Of a stretch of DNA of 64,000 nucleotides, positions 26,850 through 35,465 are shown one piece after another. The notes under the pieces are model-generated. The model had not been told where the DNA came from and ran no database searches. It saw only the letters and a list, made by a program, of their open reading frames with translations. Source of the stretch: Caballeronia choica (GTDB taxonomy: Bacteria; Pseudomonadota; Gammaproteobacteria; Burkholderiales; Burkholderiaceae); contig NZ_FCON02000001.1 in the NCBI RefSeq assembly GCF_001544535.1, forward strand, positions 62,001-126,000, written 5' to 3'. Position 1 is the stretch's first letter, and each line of letters begins with the position of its first letter. The translations under genes were made by a program, and so were the position numbers.

Positions 26850-28391
26850 TCAGTCGATCTGTTTTTGCCAGCACGCGAAAATGCCCCCGACGAGCGCCAC
26901 GCCCATCAGGAAGTAGAAGCCGTCCAGCGACGCCAGGAAGTCCGCCTGCTGCGCGACCATCCGGCTGACGCCGACGATCGCGAGCGAATGCGCCTCGGCG
27001 GCGCTGCGGCCGGCTGCGGCAAAACCATTCGCGAGCGCTTCGATCGTGCGCTGGAACACAGGATTGTACGGATTTGCCCACTCGGCGAGTCGCAACTGAT
27101 GCAGCGCCTGCCGATGCTGCTCGACGATGATCACCGACGCCGTGGCGAACGATATCGTCACTTGCCGCACGATGTTCTTCAGGCGATAACCGTGCGTGAA
27201 TTCCTCGATGGCGAAGATGCGGAACGTCAGGTTGGCGACCGGCAGCACGATGAAAAGCAGCAGGAGGCCGCGCAGGAGCATCGGCAGGATCAGCGCCGAC
27301 TGTCCGACGGCCGGCGACATGCGCGTCATCATCCACGCGACGAGCGCCGCGATGGCGAACCCCGGCACGATGATCCACTTCTTGCGCGGCAGGAGCTTCG
27401 CGTAGCGGAAATAGGCGAAAAGCGCGGTGCCCGAGATCAGCGAGCACACGCCGACAAGCCGTCCGGCATTCTCGACGGGATAGCTCAAGCCCTGTTCGAG
27501 GAAGCGCGAGATCAGATAGCTGAAACCAGTCGACTCATAGTAATAGAACATGTAGAGCAGCAGTCCGACCTGGAACGTGCGCTCGCGCAGCGCGTGCAGG
27601 CGAACGAGCGGCGCGGGATGATGCCACTGGTGCCAGACGAACCAGGCCAGCGCCCCGATGCCGGCAACGGTCAGCAGGATTAGCAGCGGGGATGTCGTGA
27701 AAAGCTGGAAGCGGACCTGCTGCATCACGATTTGCAGCGCGCCCTGCGCGAACGCGAACAGCAGATACGGCCAGAAATTCGATTCTCCGCGCGTTTCGCG
27801 CACCACGTTGCCGGAGTCGGGCAGCACGAAGAACGCAAACACGGCGAAGGCGACACCGGCCGGCGCGGTGCAGAAGAAGATCGCGCGCCAGTCGAAGTGG
27901 GCGATGAGGAAGCCGCCGGCGAGCGGCGCCAATGCGCTGCTCAGGATGATCATCGCGAGAAACGAGCGCAGCGCGCTCGCGCGCTGCTGCGGCGCGAAGC
28001 TGCTCTGAATCAGGATGCGGCAGGCGCCCATCATCGGCCCGATGAAATAGCCCTGGAAACCGCGCGTGAACATCAGCTGCCACGACGAGTCGCTAAGCGC
28101 CGACATCGCGGCGCCCGCCGCGTAGAGCAACAGGCACCCGGCGATATAGCGCCGATGGCCGAGCCGTTCGACCCACCATTGTTGCTGGAGGATGCCGAGG
28201 ACGGCCGCGACCGCATAGGCGCTCGACGACCAGACGAGCTCATCCGGCGACGCATTGACGCCGCCCGCGATATAGCTCGCGAAGAAGGAGAAGATGGCGT
28301 TGTCGAAGTAGTCGAGGCCGGTCGCGAGCGCGAGCACCCAGGGGAACAAATCGCCGCGCAGCCGGACGGCGGACACTGCCGGCGAACTCAT
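26850..28391 (-). CDS. MFS transporter, DHA2/EmrB-like
   Basis: Inner-membrane proton-coupled exporter of 513 residues with about 14 predicted helices. It begins with a cytoplasmic leader and the helix GLDYFDNAIFSFFASYIAGG, then RLGHRRYIAGCLLL (loop 2-3 motif) and TRGFQGYFIGPMMGA, consistent with drug/H+ antiporter family 2. Its ATG overlaps the stop of the MerR gene (ATGA), and mtfA follows directly. MerR-type control of an exporter suggests induction by a toxic compound, but the substrate is not deducible. Confidence 0.85.
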   Translation of the reverse strand: MSSPAVSAVRLRGDLFPWVLALATGLDYFDNAIFSFFASYIAGGVNASPDELVWSSSAYAVAAVLGILQQQWWVERLGHRRYIAGCLLLYAAGAAMSALSDSSWQLMFTRGFQGYFIGPMMGACRILIQSSFAPQQRASALRSFLAMIILSSALAPLAGGFLIAHFDWRAIFFCTAPAGVAFAVFAFFVLPDSGNVVRETRGESNFWPYLLFAFAQGALQIVMQQVRFQLFTTSPLLILLTVAGIGALAWFVWHQWHHPAPLVRLHALRERTFQVGLLLYMFYYYESTGFSYLISRFLEQGLSYPVENAGRLVGVCSLISGTALFAYFRYAKLLPRKKWIIVPGFAIAALVAWMMTRMSPAVGQSALILPMLLRGLLLLFIVLPVANLTFRIFAIEEFTHGYRLKNIVRQVTISFATASVIIVEQHRQALHQLRLAEWANPYNPVFQRTIEALANGFAAAGRSAAEAHSLAIVGVSRMVAQQADFLASLDGFYFLMGVALVGGIFACWQKQID

Positions 28392-28912
28392 GCGCCGCCG
28401 CTTCGCGTGCGCTTGGTTTTCGACGCCGCGGACGCTGTGGACGCCACGCGGGCATGTTTGCGCTGCGCGAGGAGTTCGTCGGCGGGCGTTCCGGCGAGCC
28501 GCGCCTCGACATAATCGAGGTCGTGCCGCAGTTCGGCGCGAACGGTCTGCGCTTCCTTCAATTCGCGACGTACGCTTTCGATGCGGGCCTCGAGCGCGTC
28601 GAGTTGCTGTTGCAGCCCGCTGCGGATTTCGTCGAGCGATTCGCTGGAGTAGCGTTTGCCGCCGGCGTCGGTCGATTCGAGCGGGCGCTTCAGCATCTCG
28701 ACGATGCCGTGCAGCGAAAAACCGAGCGATCGCAGGCGCAGGATGCGACCGAATCGCTCGAGATCGCTTTCGTCGTACAAGCGGTAGCGGCCCTCGCTCC
28801 GGCTCGGCGTGACGAGGCCGCGTTCTTCGTAATACTTCAGCGTGCGCGGCGTGACGCCGAGGCGCTCGGCGGCGTCACGTACGGTCAGGAGCGGAGTGGA
28901 TTCATCGGACAT
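28388..28912 (-). CDS. MerR-family transcriptional regulator
   Basis: Dimeric activator/repressor with an N-terminal winged helix and a coiled-coil dimer helix. From the ATG at 28912 (MSDESTPLL) it has 174 residues; an in-frame ATG at 28921 overlaps the -10 box and is unlikely to be transcribed. The DNA-binding part shows LTVRDAAERLGVTPRTLKYYEERGLVTPSRS and YRLYDESDLERFGRILRLRSLGFSL. A long coiled coil covers residues about 95-140 and the basic tail (KTKRTRS) ends the protein. There is no cysteine set for metal binding in the tail, so an organic ligand is more likely. It overlaps the MFS gene it presumably controls. Confidence 0.9.
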   Translation of the reverse strand: MSDESTPLLTVRDAAERLGVTPRTLKYYEERGLVTPSRSEGRYRLYDESDLERFGRILRLRSLGFSLHGIVEMLKRPLESTDAGGKRYSSESLDEIRSGLQQQLDALEARIESVRRELKEAQTVRAELRHDLDYVEARLAGTPADELLAQRKHARVASTASAASKTKRTRSGGA

Positions 28913-28919
28913 GCCCGGC

Positions 28920-28953
28920 ATTATAAATCAACATGAACGTGAACGTATATGTT
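28920..28953 (-). promoter_or_regulatory. Promoter with dyad operator of the merR-MFS-mtfA operon
   Basis: On the minus strand a perfect TATAAT (28925-28920) is preceded by a 24-base imperfect dyad at 28953-28930: arms AACATATACGT and ACGTTCATGTT around a 2-base centre, 9 of 11 positions paired. The dyad covers the -35 region, the normal site for MerR regulators. Only seven bases separate the -10 box from the ATG at 28912, so the mRNA may begin at the start codon. Confidence 0.7.
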
Positions 28954-28982
28954 CAGCCTGTCGATGACAGCCAGGGCAGGCG

Positions 28983-29013
28983 AAAAAAAACCGCCCGGCG
29001 AAGCGGGCGGTTT
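28983..29013 (-). terminator. Intrinsic terminator of rho
   Basis: AAACCGCCCG (28988-28997) and CGGGCGGTTT (29004-29013) form a 10-bp stem; on the minus strand it ends in a run of eight T. It is 46 bases after the rho stop codon. Confidence 0.9.
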
Positions 29014-29058
29014 CTTGTGCGGCACGAAATGGCACGAATGGCACAGGCGCGGCGTGAA

Positions 29059-30324
29059 TCAGCTTCCGCCGCGGCGCATCAGGTCGAAGAACTCGGAATT
29101 GCTCTTCGTCTGACGGATCTTGTCGAGCAGGAATTCCATCGCTTCGACTTCGTCCATGTCGTGGATGAACTTGCGCAGCACCCAGACTTTTTGCAGCAGG
29201 TCCGGCTTGATCAGCAGTTCCTCGCGGCGCGTGCCCGACTTGTTCAGGTTGATCGACGGATAGACGCGCTTCTCGGCAAGACGGCGCTCCAGGTGCACTT
29301 CCATGTTGCCGGTGCCCTTGAACTCTTCGTAGATGACGTCGTCCATGCGGCTGCCGGTTTCGATCAGCGCCGTGCCGATGATGGTGAGCGAGCCGCCTTC
29401 CTCGATATTGCGAGCCGCGCCGAAGAAACGCTTCGGACGCTGCAGCGCGTTTGCATCGACACCGCCCGTCAGCACCTTGCCCGACGCCGGCACGACCGTG
29501 TTGTAGGCGCGCGCGAGACGCGTGATGGAGTCGAGCAGGATCACGACGTCGTGCTTCATTTCGACCAGGCGCTTCGCCTTCTCGATCACCATTTCCGCGA
29601 CCTGAACGTGGCGCGCGGCGGGTTCGTCGAAGGTGGAGGCGATCACTTCGCCGACCACCGAACGCTGCATCTCGGTCACTTCTTCAGGACGTTCGTCGAT
29701 CAGCAGCACGAACAGCACGACATCCGGATGGTTCGACTTGATGGCATGCGCGATGTGCTGCAGCATCACCGTCTTGCCCGATTTCGGCGAAGCGACGAGC
29801 AGGCCGCGCTGGCCCTTGCCGATCGGCGAGATCATGTCGATGATCCGGCCTGTCACGTTTTCCTCGCCGCGCATTTCGCGCTCGAGCGGCAACGGCTTGT
29901 TCGGATGCAACGGCGTGAGGTTCTCGAACATGATCTTGTGTTTCGAGGCCTCGGGCGGCTGCCCGTTGACCTTGTCCACCTTGACCAGCGCGAAATAGCG
30001 CTCGCCGTCTTTCGGCGTGCGCACTTCACCTTCGATCGTGTCGCCGGTATGCAGATTGAAACGGCGAATCTGCGACGGGCTGATATAAATATCGTCCGTA
30101 CTCGCGAGATACGAGGTCTCGGGCGAGCGCAGGAAGCCGAAGCCGTCGGGAAGGACTTCCAGCGTGCCGTCGCCGAAGATCGTGTCGCCCGTCTTGGCGC
30201 GCCTCTTGAGAATCGCAAACATCAATTCCTGCTTGCGCAGGCGATTTGCGTTTTCGATCTCGAGGCCATTGGCCATTTCGATCAGTGCTGACACGTGCTG
30301 AGACTTGAGCTCGGATAAATGCAT
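29059..30324 (-). CDS. rho: Transcription termination factor Rho
   Basis: Hexameric RNA helicase that ends transcription of untranslated RNA. The 421-residue protein has the Rho-N helices, the cold-shock-like RNA-binding domain (DGFGFLRS, then [15 protein letters not shown]), Walker A SPKSGKT near residue 180, the Q-loop region and the C-terminal RNA-binding/ATPase core with [15 protein letters not shown] and [20 protein letters not shown]. Length and sequence are typical. It is transcribed from its own region upstream (30325-30594), with trxA located further up on the same strand. Confidence 0.98.
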   Translation of the reverse strand: MHLSELKSQHVSALIEMANGLEIENANRLRKQELMFAILKRRAKTGDTIFGDGTLEVLPDGFGFLRSPETSYLASTDDIYISPSQIRRFNLHTGDTIEGEVRTPKDGERYFALVKVDKVNGQPPEASKHKIMFENLTPLHPNKPLPLEREMRGEENVTGRIIDMISPIGKGQRGLLVASPKSGKTVMLQHIAHAIKSNHPDVVLFVLLIDERPEEVTEMQRSVVGEVIASTFDEPAARHVQVAEMVIEKAKRLVEMKHDVVILLDSITRLARAYNTVVPASGKVLTGGVDANALQRPKRFFGAARNIEEGGSLTIIGTALIETGSRMDDVIYEEFKGTGNMEVHLERRLAEKRVYPSINLNKSGTRREELLIKPDLLQKVWVLRKFIHDMDEVEAMEFLLDKIRQTKSNSEFFDLMRRGGS

Positions 30325-30420
30325 ACGGATTTCCCGCCAGGGAGAGAGGTGCGACAGAAAGATTTGGGAGAAGAGGTGAGCGGAACCGCTCTAGGACTTA
30401 TACGTCTTTGAAGTCTTGTG

Positions 30421-30429
30421 ATTCTAGCA
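30421..30429 (-). promoter_or_regulatory. Possible extended -10 promoter of rho
   Basis: On the minus strand TGC precedes TAGAAT, giving a leader of about 90 bases before the rho ATG. No good -35 is visible. A second weaker -10-like box, TATAAG, lies about 30 bases closer to the gene. Confidence 0.35.
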
Positions 30430-30480
30430 TAGCACACGCCGGACGAGCCCCGGGTGGCGCGGCGTTGCGGGCCGGGCGCG

Positions 30481-30502
30481 CATGTTGTCGCTTCACAACA
30501 TG
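30481..30502. repeat. Perfect 8-bp inverted repeat between trxA and rho
   Basis: CATGTTGT (30481-30488) and ACAACATG (30495-30502) are separated by six bases. It lies about 55 bases upstream of the possible rho promoter and may be a regulator site or an RNA hairpin. Confidence 0.45.
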
Positions 30503-30532
30503 GGCCACGCGCTGCGGGTCATGTTCGTTGCG

Positions 30533-30565
30533 AAGGGAAGAGTGCCTTTGCGGCACGCTTCCCTT
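30533..30565 (-). terminator. Long hairpin downstream of trxA
   Basis: AAGGGAAG-A-GTGCC (30533-30546) pairs with GGCAC-G-CTTCCCTT (30552-30565) with a single mismatch and a 5-base loop. It is 29 bases past the trxA stop. There is no long T-tract, so termination may be weak. Confidence 0.5.
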
Positions 30566-30594
30566 GTGTCCGGCATCGGGTACAGCGTGGGGTG

Positions 30595-30921
30595 TTACAG
30601 GTTGCTGTCGAGGAATGCGGTGAGTTGCGACTTCGACAGTGCGCCGACCTTCTGCGCGGCCACTGCACCGTTCTTGAACAGGATCAGCGTGGGGATGCCG
30701 CGCACGCCGAACTTGACCGGCGTCGATTGATGCTCGTCGACGTTGATCTTCGCGATCTGCAGGCGATCGCCATAATCCTTCGCGACTTCATCGAGGATCG
30801 GGGCAATCATCTTGCACGGGCCGCACCACTCTGCCCAGAAGTCGAGCAGCACTGGTTTATCCGACTTGACGACGTCCTGTTCGAACGATGCGTCGCTGAT
30901 ATGCTTGATTGATTCGCTCAT
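30595..30921 (-). CDS. trxA: Thioredoxin 1
   Basis: Cytosolic disulfide reductase that supplies electrons to ribonucleotide reductase and other enzymes. From the ATG at 30921 (GAGG ten bases upstream) it has 108 residues with active site Trp32-Cys33-Gly-Pro-Cys36 and the cis-proline loop GIPTL. A longer frame upstream is not thioredoxin-like. The trxA-rho order is common in proteobacteria. About 350 bases upstream of the gene, up to the 4.5S RNA promoter, hold nothing I can identify apart from the expected trxA promoter, for which I saw no convincing boxes. Confidence 0.97.
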   Translation of the reverse strand: MSESIKHISDASFEQDVVKSDKPVLLDFWAEWCGPCKMIAPILDEVAKDYGDRLQIAKINVDEHQSTPVKFGVRGIPTLILFKNGAVAAQKVGALSKSQLTAFLDSNL

Positions 30922-31261
30922 TGTCTGAATACCTCTATCGATTCGAGGCCCGCGTTTGAATGCTCGCCACGATACATCAAAACAAGAAAAGTTCTTCGTT
31001 GCGCTGCGGGTGAAACCGCTCGCGTACCGTACGCGCACAGCCATTGCCGGCCGGGCCGCGAACGTGCCGGAGCACGTCGGTTACGGGTGATTCAAATGTC
31101 ATCTTAGCCTACTTTGCTATCCGTTGCCCGGAGCCGATAGGCCGCATTTGCGGGCGGAAACGCAAAGCGCAAGAGGCGGTTGCAGTGGCTATCGAGCGTG
31201 CCTGTCACGACCTTGCGGGCGCGCGTTCGAAGCAGCAGGTGCGTTAAGCCGAGCCCGATGA

Positions 31262-31267
31262 TACAAT
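31262..31267 (+). promoter_or_regulatory. -10 box of the 4.5S RNA gene
   Basis: TACAAT preceded by TGA gives an extended -10, placing the start of transcription seven to eight bases downstream, at the predicted 5' end of the RNA (31275). The 9-base word TGATACAAT recurs before dnaX. No clear -35 is visible. Confidence 0.6.
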
Positions 31268-31274
31268 CCGCCGT

Positions 31275-31370
31275 GACGGGCCTCCTCGCATGGCGGCGCG
31301 GTCAACCTGGTCAGGTCGGGAACGAAGCAGCCACAGCCGTTTTCCGCCAGTGCCGAGGGTCGGGCTCGTC
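31275..31370 (+). ncRNA. ffs: Signal recognition particle 4.5S RNA (small bacterial SRP RNA)
   Basis: RNA component that binds Ffh and guides ribosomes making membrane proteins to FtsY. The diagnostic asymmetric loop is visible as GGTCAGGTCGGGAACGAAGC followed by AGCC (from 31309). The ends pair as expected for a long hairpin: GACGGGCCT at 31275 with GGGCTCGTC ending at 31370, counting G-T pairs. The 96-base size fits the small bacterial class. T-rich stretches after 31379 would finish transcription. Its position just upstream of dnaX is the usual one in Burkholderia. Confidence 0.93.
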
Positions 31371-31518
31371 ACCTTCCGCTTTTTTCTGTTTGTTTCTGCT
31401 TTTTTCTGTTGTCTCCCCTTCGTTTTGTTCATGCCGCGAGCGCTTTGCGCGCCTCCGTCCGCACGTCCGCGCTACCCGTCCGAAACGCCTTTCCCGCTGC
31501 CTTTGCCCGATGAGGTTG

Positions 31519-31528
31519 CTGATACAAT
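31519..31528 (+). promoter_or_regulatory. Extended -10 promoter of dnaX, leaderless geometry
   Basis: TGA-TACAAT (TACAAT at 31523-31528) is followed by only six bases and then the dnaX ATG at 31535. No Shine-Dalgarno sequence lies close to the ATG (the nearest GAGG is about 19 bases away). Transcription would therefore begin at or next to the start codon. Confidence 0.55.
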
Positions 31529-31534
31529 TTCGGC

Positions 31535-34087
31535 ATGACCTATCAAGTTCTCGCACGCAAATGGCGGCCGAAATCCTTCGCGACGCTCATCGGCCAGGAG
31601 CACGTCGTTCGTGCGCTCACGCACGCACTCGACGGCGGCCGCCTGCATCACGCCTACCTGTTCACGGGCACGCGCGGCGTCGGCAAGACGACGCTCTCGC
31701 GCATCTTCGCGAAGGCGCTCAACTGCGAAACGGGCGTGACCTCCACGCCGTGCGGCGTGTGCCGCGCGTGCCGGGAGATCGATGAAGGGCGCTTCGTCGA
31801 TTATGTCGAGATGGATGCGGCGAGCAATCGCGGCGTCGACGAGATGGCGGCGCTGCTGGAACGCGCGGTGTACGCGCCGGTCGATGCGCGCTTCAAGGTC
31901 TATATGATCGACGAAGTGCACATGCTCACGAACCACGCGTTCAACGCGATGCTCAAGACGCTCGAAGAGCCGCCGTCGCACGTCAAGTTCATCCTCGCCA
32001 CCACCGATCCGCAGAAGATTCCGGTCACCGTGCTGTCGCGCTGTCTGCAGTTCAATCTGAAGCAGATGCCGGCGGGGCACATCGTCTCGCATCTGGAGAA
32101 CATTCTCGGCGAGGAGAAGATTCCGTTCGAGTCGCAGGCGCTGCGGCTCCTATCGCGTGCCGCGGATGGCAGCATGCGCGACGCGCTCTCGCTCACCGAT
32201 CAGGCGATCGCCTATTCGGCCAACCAGGTCACCGAGGAAGCCGTGCGCGGCATGCTCGGCGCGCTCGATCAGAGCTATTTGATTCGCCTGCTCGAAGCGC
32301 TGGCGGCGGGCGATGGCGAAGGCGTGCTCTCCGTCGCCGATGAAATGGCGTTGCGCAGCCTGTCGTTCTCGACCGCGTTGCAGGATCTCGCGGGGTTGTT
32401 GCACCGGATCGCATGGGCGCAGTTCGCGCCGGCTTCGGTGCTCGACGAGTGGCCCGAAGCGGAGGACGTCCGGCGGTTCGCCGACACGCTCTCCGCCGAG
32501 CAGGTCCAGTTGTTCTATCAGATCGCGACGGTGGGTCGGAGCGAGTTGGGCCTCGCACCTGACGAATACGCTGGCTTCACGATGACGCTGTTGCGCATGC
32601 TCGCGTTCGAGCCTGCCGGCGGGCCGGGTGGCGGCGGTGGCGTCGTGGTGAATGCGCCATCGGGCGCTGGTGCGGCGCGCAAAACGGCGGCTCCGGTTGC
32701 AACGGCGTCGAGCGCGGGTGTTGCTCGTGCGGCATCATCCGGGAAGCTCGTGGCTCAGGCGGCGCAAGCTTCCGGCATGAACGAACCGGTGACTGTCGAA
32801 CGGGCGGTTGTTGCGTTCGCCGCGACTGAACCGGACTCCAAAGCCGTCTCATCGACGCGGCCCGAGGCACCTCCATCCGACGATCATGCCGCCGCGCCGC
32901 GCTCGCAGAATCGCGCGAAACCCGATGAACCTCTGCAAGCACAGGCGACCCGGAACCCGGCGGCCTCGGACGAATCCGGTAACTCGGACGATACGAAGCT
33001 GGCCACCTCTGGCGAAGCAGCAGCGTCCGATCGGTCGGCGTGGGATGAGGATGTCGAGTCCGTTGAATCCGCGCGCGAGCAGGCTGCCACCGGCGCTTTC
33101 CCATCCGATGCAGAAGCTTCGCGCTCGCCGGCTAGGGACGCAGCCGCCCCGGAGGCTGTCGCAAGCGACTCAGCCGCGCAACCTGCCGCACCAATTGCCG
33201 CCGCTGTCCAGCAAGCCGCCACCGAAGCCGCGACCGTAGCCGACAAGCCGCGCGCCGTGAGCGGCGCAAGCGCCGCGCTCGACGTCCTTCGCAGCGCCGG
33301 CATGCGCGTGACGTCGGATCGGGGTGCGCGTGCAGCGCCGGCCGCACCGAAGCCCGTCGCGCCGAAGGCGCCGCCGCCAGCGGTTCAGGTGCCGGTGCCG
33401 CGCCGCGTTGCCCCGCAAGCCCCAGCCGCCTCCGCAGTCGACCCTGCTTCCGAGCCAAAGCGAAGCGCCAACGCACCGGTGCCGCCGTGGGAAGACATGC
33501 CGCCGGACGACTACCTGCCGGCCTCGGCGGAAGACGCCTATTTCATGCCGCCCGACGACGGCTTCGTCCCCGCGTTCGAAAGCGGCCCGGACGACCTGCG
33601 TTTCGGCGACACACAGTCCCCGTCCCCGGCTGCGGCCGCTCCGAAGGCCGACACCCGGCCGCTGCCACTCGCCGTGCCGCTCGATGCGATCGGCGTCGAC
33701 GGCGACTGGCCGGCGCTTGCCGTCGACCTGCCGCTGAAGGGCATCGCCTACCAGCTCGCCTTCAATAGCGAGTTGACCGCTTGCGACGCGGCTTCGATCA
33801 CGCTCAGCGTGCCCGTGCCGCAATACGCGGAAGCGTCGCAAGTCGCCAAGCTGAAAGCGGTGCTGGCCGACAAGCTCGGACGCCCGCTCGAAGTCAACGT
33901 CACGGTCGGTCCGGCGCGCCGCACGGCCGCGGCGCTCGACGCCGCCGCGCGCGCGAAGCGTCAGCAGGAGGCCGAGCAGGAAATCACGCGGGACCCGTTC
34001 GTGCAGTCGCTGATCCGCGACTTCGGCGCGAGCATCGTCCAGGGTTCGATCAAGCCGCTCGCAGCCGGTCCGGCGGCGGGCAACTGA
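31535..34087 (+). CDS. dnaX: DNA polymerase III subunits gamma/tau
   Basis: Clamp-loader ATPase that also links polymerase to helicase. The 850-residue protein has the AAA+ domain with Walker A GTRGVGKT (45-52), zinc ligands Cys64, Cys73, Cys76 and Cys79, MIDEVHML (Walker B) and SRC (sensor). A low-complexity linker rich in Ala, Pro, Ser and Glu spans about residues 365-690, and the C-terminal tau domain follows. I found no A-AAA-AAG slippery site, so a short gamma form by frameshifting is not evident. The start at 31535 is the canonical [12 protein letters not shown]. ybaB and recR follow in the usual order. Confidence 0.97.
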   Translation: MTYQVLARKWRPKSFATLIGQEHVVRALTHALDGGRLHHAYLFTGTRGVGKTTLSRIFAKALNCETGVTSTPCGVCRACREIDEGRFVDYVEMDAASNRGVDEMAALLERAVYAPVDARFKVYMIDEVHMLTNHAFNAMLKTLEEPPSHVKFILATTDPQKIPVTVLSRCLQFNLKQMPAGHIVSHLENILGEEKIPFESQALRLLSRAADGSMRDALSLTDQAIAYSANQVTEEAVRGMLGALDQSYLIRLLEALAAGDGEGVLSVADEMALRSLSFSTALQDLAGLLHRIAWAQFAPASVLDEWPEAEDVRRFADTLSAEQVQLFYQIATVGRSELGLAPDEYAGFTMTLLRMLAFEPAGGPGGGGGVVVNAPSGAGAARKTAAPVATASSAGVARAASSGKLVAQAAQASGMNEPVTVERAVVAFAATEPDSKAVSSTRPEAPPSDDHAAAPRSQNRAKPDEPLQAQATRNPAASDESGNSDDTKLATSGEAAASDRSAWDEDVESVESAREQAATGAFPSDAEASRSPARDAAAPEAVASDSAAQPAAPIAAAVQQAATEAATVADKPRAVSGASAALDVLRSAGMRVTSDRGARAAPAAPKPVAPKAPPPAVQVPVPRRVAPQAPAASAVDPASEPKRSANAPVPPWEDMPPDDYLPASAEDAYFMPPDDGFVPAFESGPDDLRFGDTQSPSPAAAAPKADTRPLPLAVPLDAIGVDGDWPALAVDLPLKGIAYQLAFNSELTACDAASITLSVPVPQYAEASQVAKLKAVLADKLGRPLEVNVTVGPARRTAAALDAAARAKRQQEAEQEITRDPFVQSLIRDFGASIVQGSIKPLAAGPAAGN

Positions 34088-34221
34088 TTATTCGAACGAC
34101 GCTCGCCAGAGGGCCCAAGCGTCGCGCGCACTACTTTTCGAAAGACGCGCTCGGACGTGCATTCCGCTACAGAGCGCGTTGGTCAATCATCCGCAATCCC
34201 GATCCAGACAAGGAGCACATC

Positions 34222-34548
34222 ATGATGAAGAACCAACTCGCCGGGTTGATGAAGCAAGCCCAGCAGATGCAGGAAAACATGAAGAAGATGCAGGACCAGC
34301 TTGCGCTGATCGAAGTGGAAGGGCAGTCGGGCGCGGGGCTCGTGAAGGTCACGATGACCTGCAAGAACGACGTGCGGCGCGTCCAGATCGACCCGAGCCT
34401 GCTGGCCGACGACAAGGACATGCTGGAAGACCTCGTCGCCGCTGCTTTCAACGACGCCGTGCGCAAGGCCGAAGCGACCACGCAGGAAAAGATGAGCGGC
34501 ATGACGGCCGGCATGCCGATGCCGCCGGGCTTCAAGATGCCGTTCTGA
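34222..34548 (+). CDS. ybaB: YbaB/EbfC nucleoid-associated protein
   Basis: Small dimeric DNA-binding protein of the nucleoid. It has AAGGAG six bases upstream of the ATG at 34222 (a second Met follows directly) and gives 108 residues: [20 protein letters not shown], a long N-terminal coiled coil, the strand block [21 protein letters not shown] and a Met/Pro-rich C-terminus. It sits between dnaX and recR, its usual place. Confidence 0.95.
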   Translation: MMKNQLAGLMKQAQQMQENMKKMQDQLALIEVEGQSGAGLVKVTMTCKNDVRRVQIDPSLLADDKDMLEDLVAAAFNDAVRKAEATTQEKMSGMTAGMPMPPGFKMPF

Positions 34549-34591
34549 TCGCTCGCATGAACGGCGGCGCGTTCCTCCACACCAGGAAAAC

Positions 34592-35188
34592 ATGAAACAA
34601 CCTTCCGCGTTGTCGGCGCTCGTCGAAGCGCTGCGCGCGCTGCCGGGCGTCGGTCCGAAGTCGGCGCAGCGCATGGCCTATCACCTGATGCAGCACGATC
34701 GCGCGGGCGCGGAAAAGCTCGGGCGCTCGCTGATGTTCGCGACCGAGCACCTGAAGCACTGCGAGAAGTGCAACACGTTCACCGAGGCGACGATCTGCGA
34801 AGTGTGCAGCGATCCCGACCGCGATCCGGCGCTCCTGTGCGTCGTCGAGACACCCGCCGACCAGATCATGCTCGAACAGACGCTCACCTATCGCGGACTC
34901 TACTTCGTGTTGATGGGCCATCTGAGTCCGCTAGACGGCATCGGTCCGAAGGAGATCCACTTCGACCGGCTGATCGGCCGCGCGAACGATGGCATCGTGC
35001 AGGAAGTCGTCCTCGCGACGAACTTCACAAACGAGGGCGAAGCGACCGCCCACTATCTCGCGCAGACGCTCAAGTCGAAGGGCCTGAAGGTGACGCGGCT
35101 CGCTCGCGGCGTGCCGGTGGGCGGGGAACTCGAATACGTCGATGCCGGAACGATCGCGCGTGCGATGCTGGACCGGCGATCGGTATAG
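34592..35188 (+). CDS. recR: Recombination protein RecR
   Basis: Ring-forming mediator which, with RecO, loads RecA onto SSB-coated gaps. The 198 residues include the N-terminal helix-hairpin-helix ([16 protein letters not shown]), the zinc finger with Cys57, Cys60, Cys69 and Cys72, and a Toprim domain starting [17 protein letters not shown]. The C-terminal Walker-B-like end has [16 protein letters not shown]. It follows ybaB by 43 bases. Confidence 0.98.
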   Translation: MKQPSALSALVEALRALPGVGPKSAQRMAYHLMQHDRAGAEKLGRSLMFATEHLKHCEKCNTFTEATICEVCSDPDRDPALLCVVETPADQIMLEQTLTYRGLYFVLMGHLSPLDGIGPKEIHFDRLIGRANDGIVQEVVLATNFTNEGEATAHYLAQTLKSKGLKVTRLARGVPVGGELEYVDAGTIARAMLDRRSV

Positions 35189-35208
35189 CAATGAAGCGGA
35201 GCCAAGCG

Positions 35209-35433
35209 ATGACGGAACAACAAGCACTGGCGCTCGCCACGCATCGGCACTACAAGGGCGGCCTGTATCGCGTGGTCGGCGTGGCGCGGCATTCGGAGAC
35301 CGAGGAGGCGATGATCGTCTACGAACACCTGTGGCCGCATGAACGCGGACTATGGGTGCGTCCGGCCGAGATGTTCAACGGCTCGCTCGCGGATGGCACG
35401 CCGCGCTTCGAGGCGCTGGACATTCCGCTTTAG
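35209..35433 (+). CDS. DUF1653 family small protein
   Basis: Conserved protein of unknown function, 74 residues from the ATG at 35209, which has GGAG seven bases upstream; an in-frame ATG at 35191 lacks this. The domain is recognisable by HYKGGLYRVVGVARHSET, VYEHLWPHERGLWVRP and FNG. It starts 20 bases after recR and is followed after 32 bases by the CoA-transferase gene. It is small and cytosolic, with no membrane segment. Confidence 0.82.
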   Translation: MTEQQALALATHRHYKGGLYRVVGVARHSETEEAMIVYEHLWPHERGLWVRPAEMFNGSLADGTPRFEALDIPL

Positions 35434-35465
35434 AGGCGGGCGCTGAAAAAACAAAGGGAGACACC

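Noticed and set aside
31371-31534. Possible small gene between 4.5S RNA and dnaX
   Set aside because: The stretch is T-rich near 31379-31440 and looks like termination and promoter sequence; the open frames have no ribosome site.
32640-33480. Ala/Pro-rich middle of dnaX as a foreign insertion or frameshift
   Set aside because: The frame is continuous, base composition is the same as around it, and long low-complexity linkers are known in DnaX of related bacteria.
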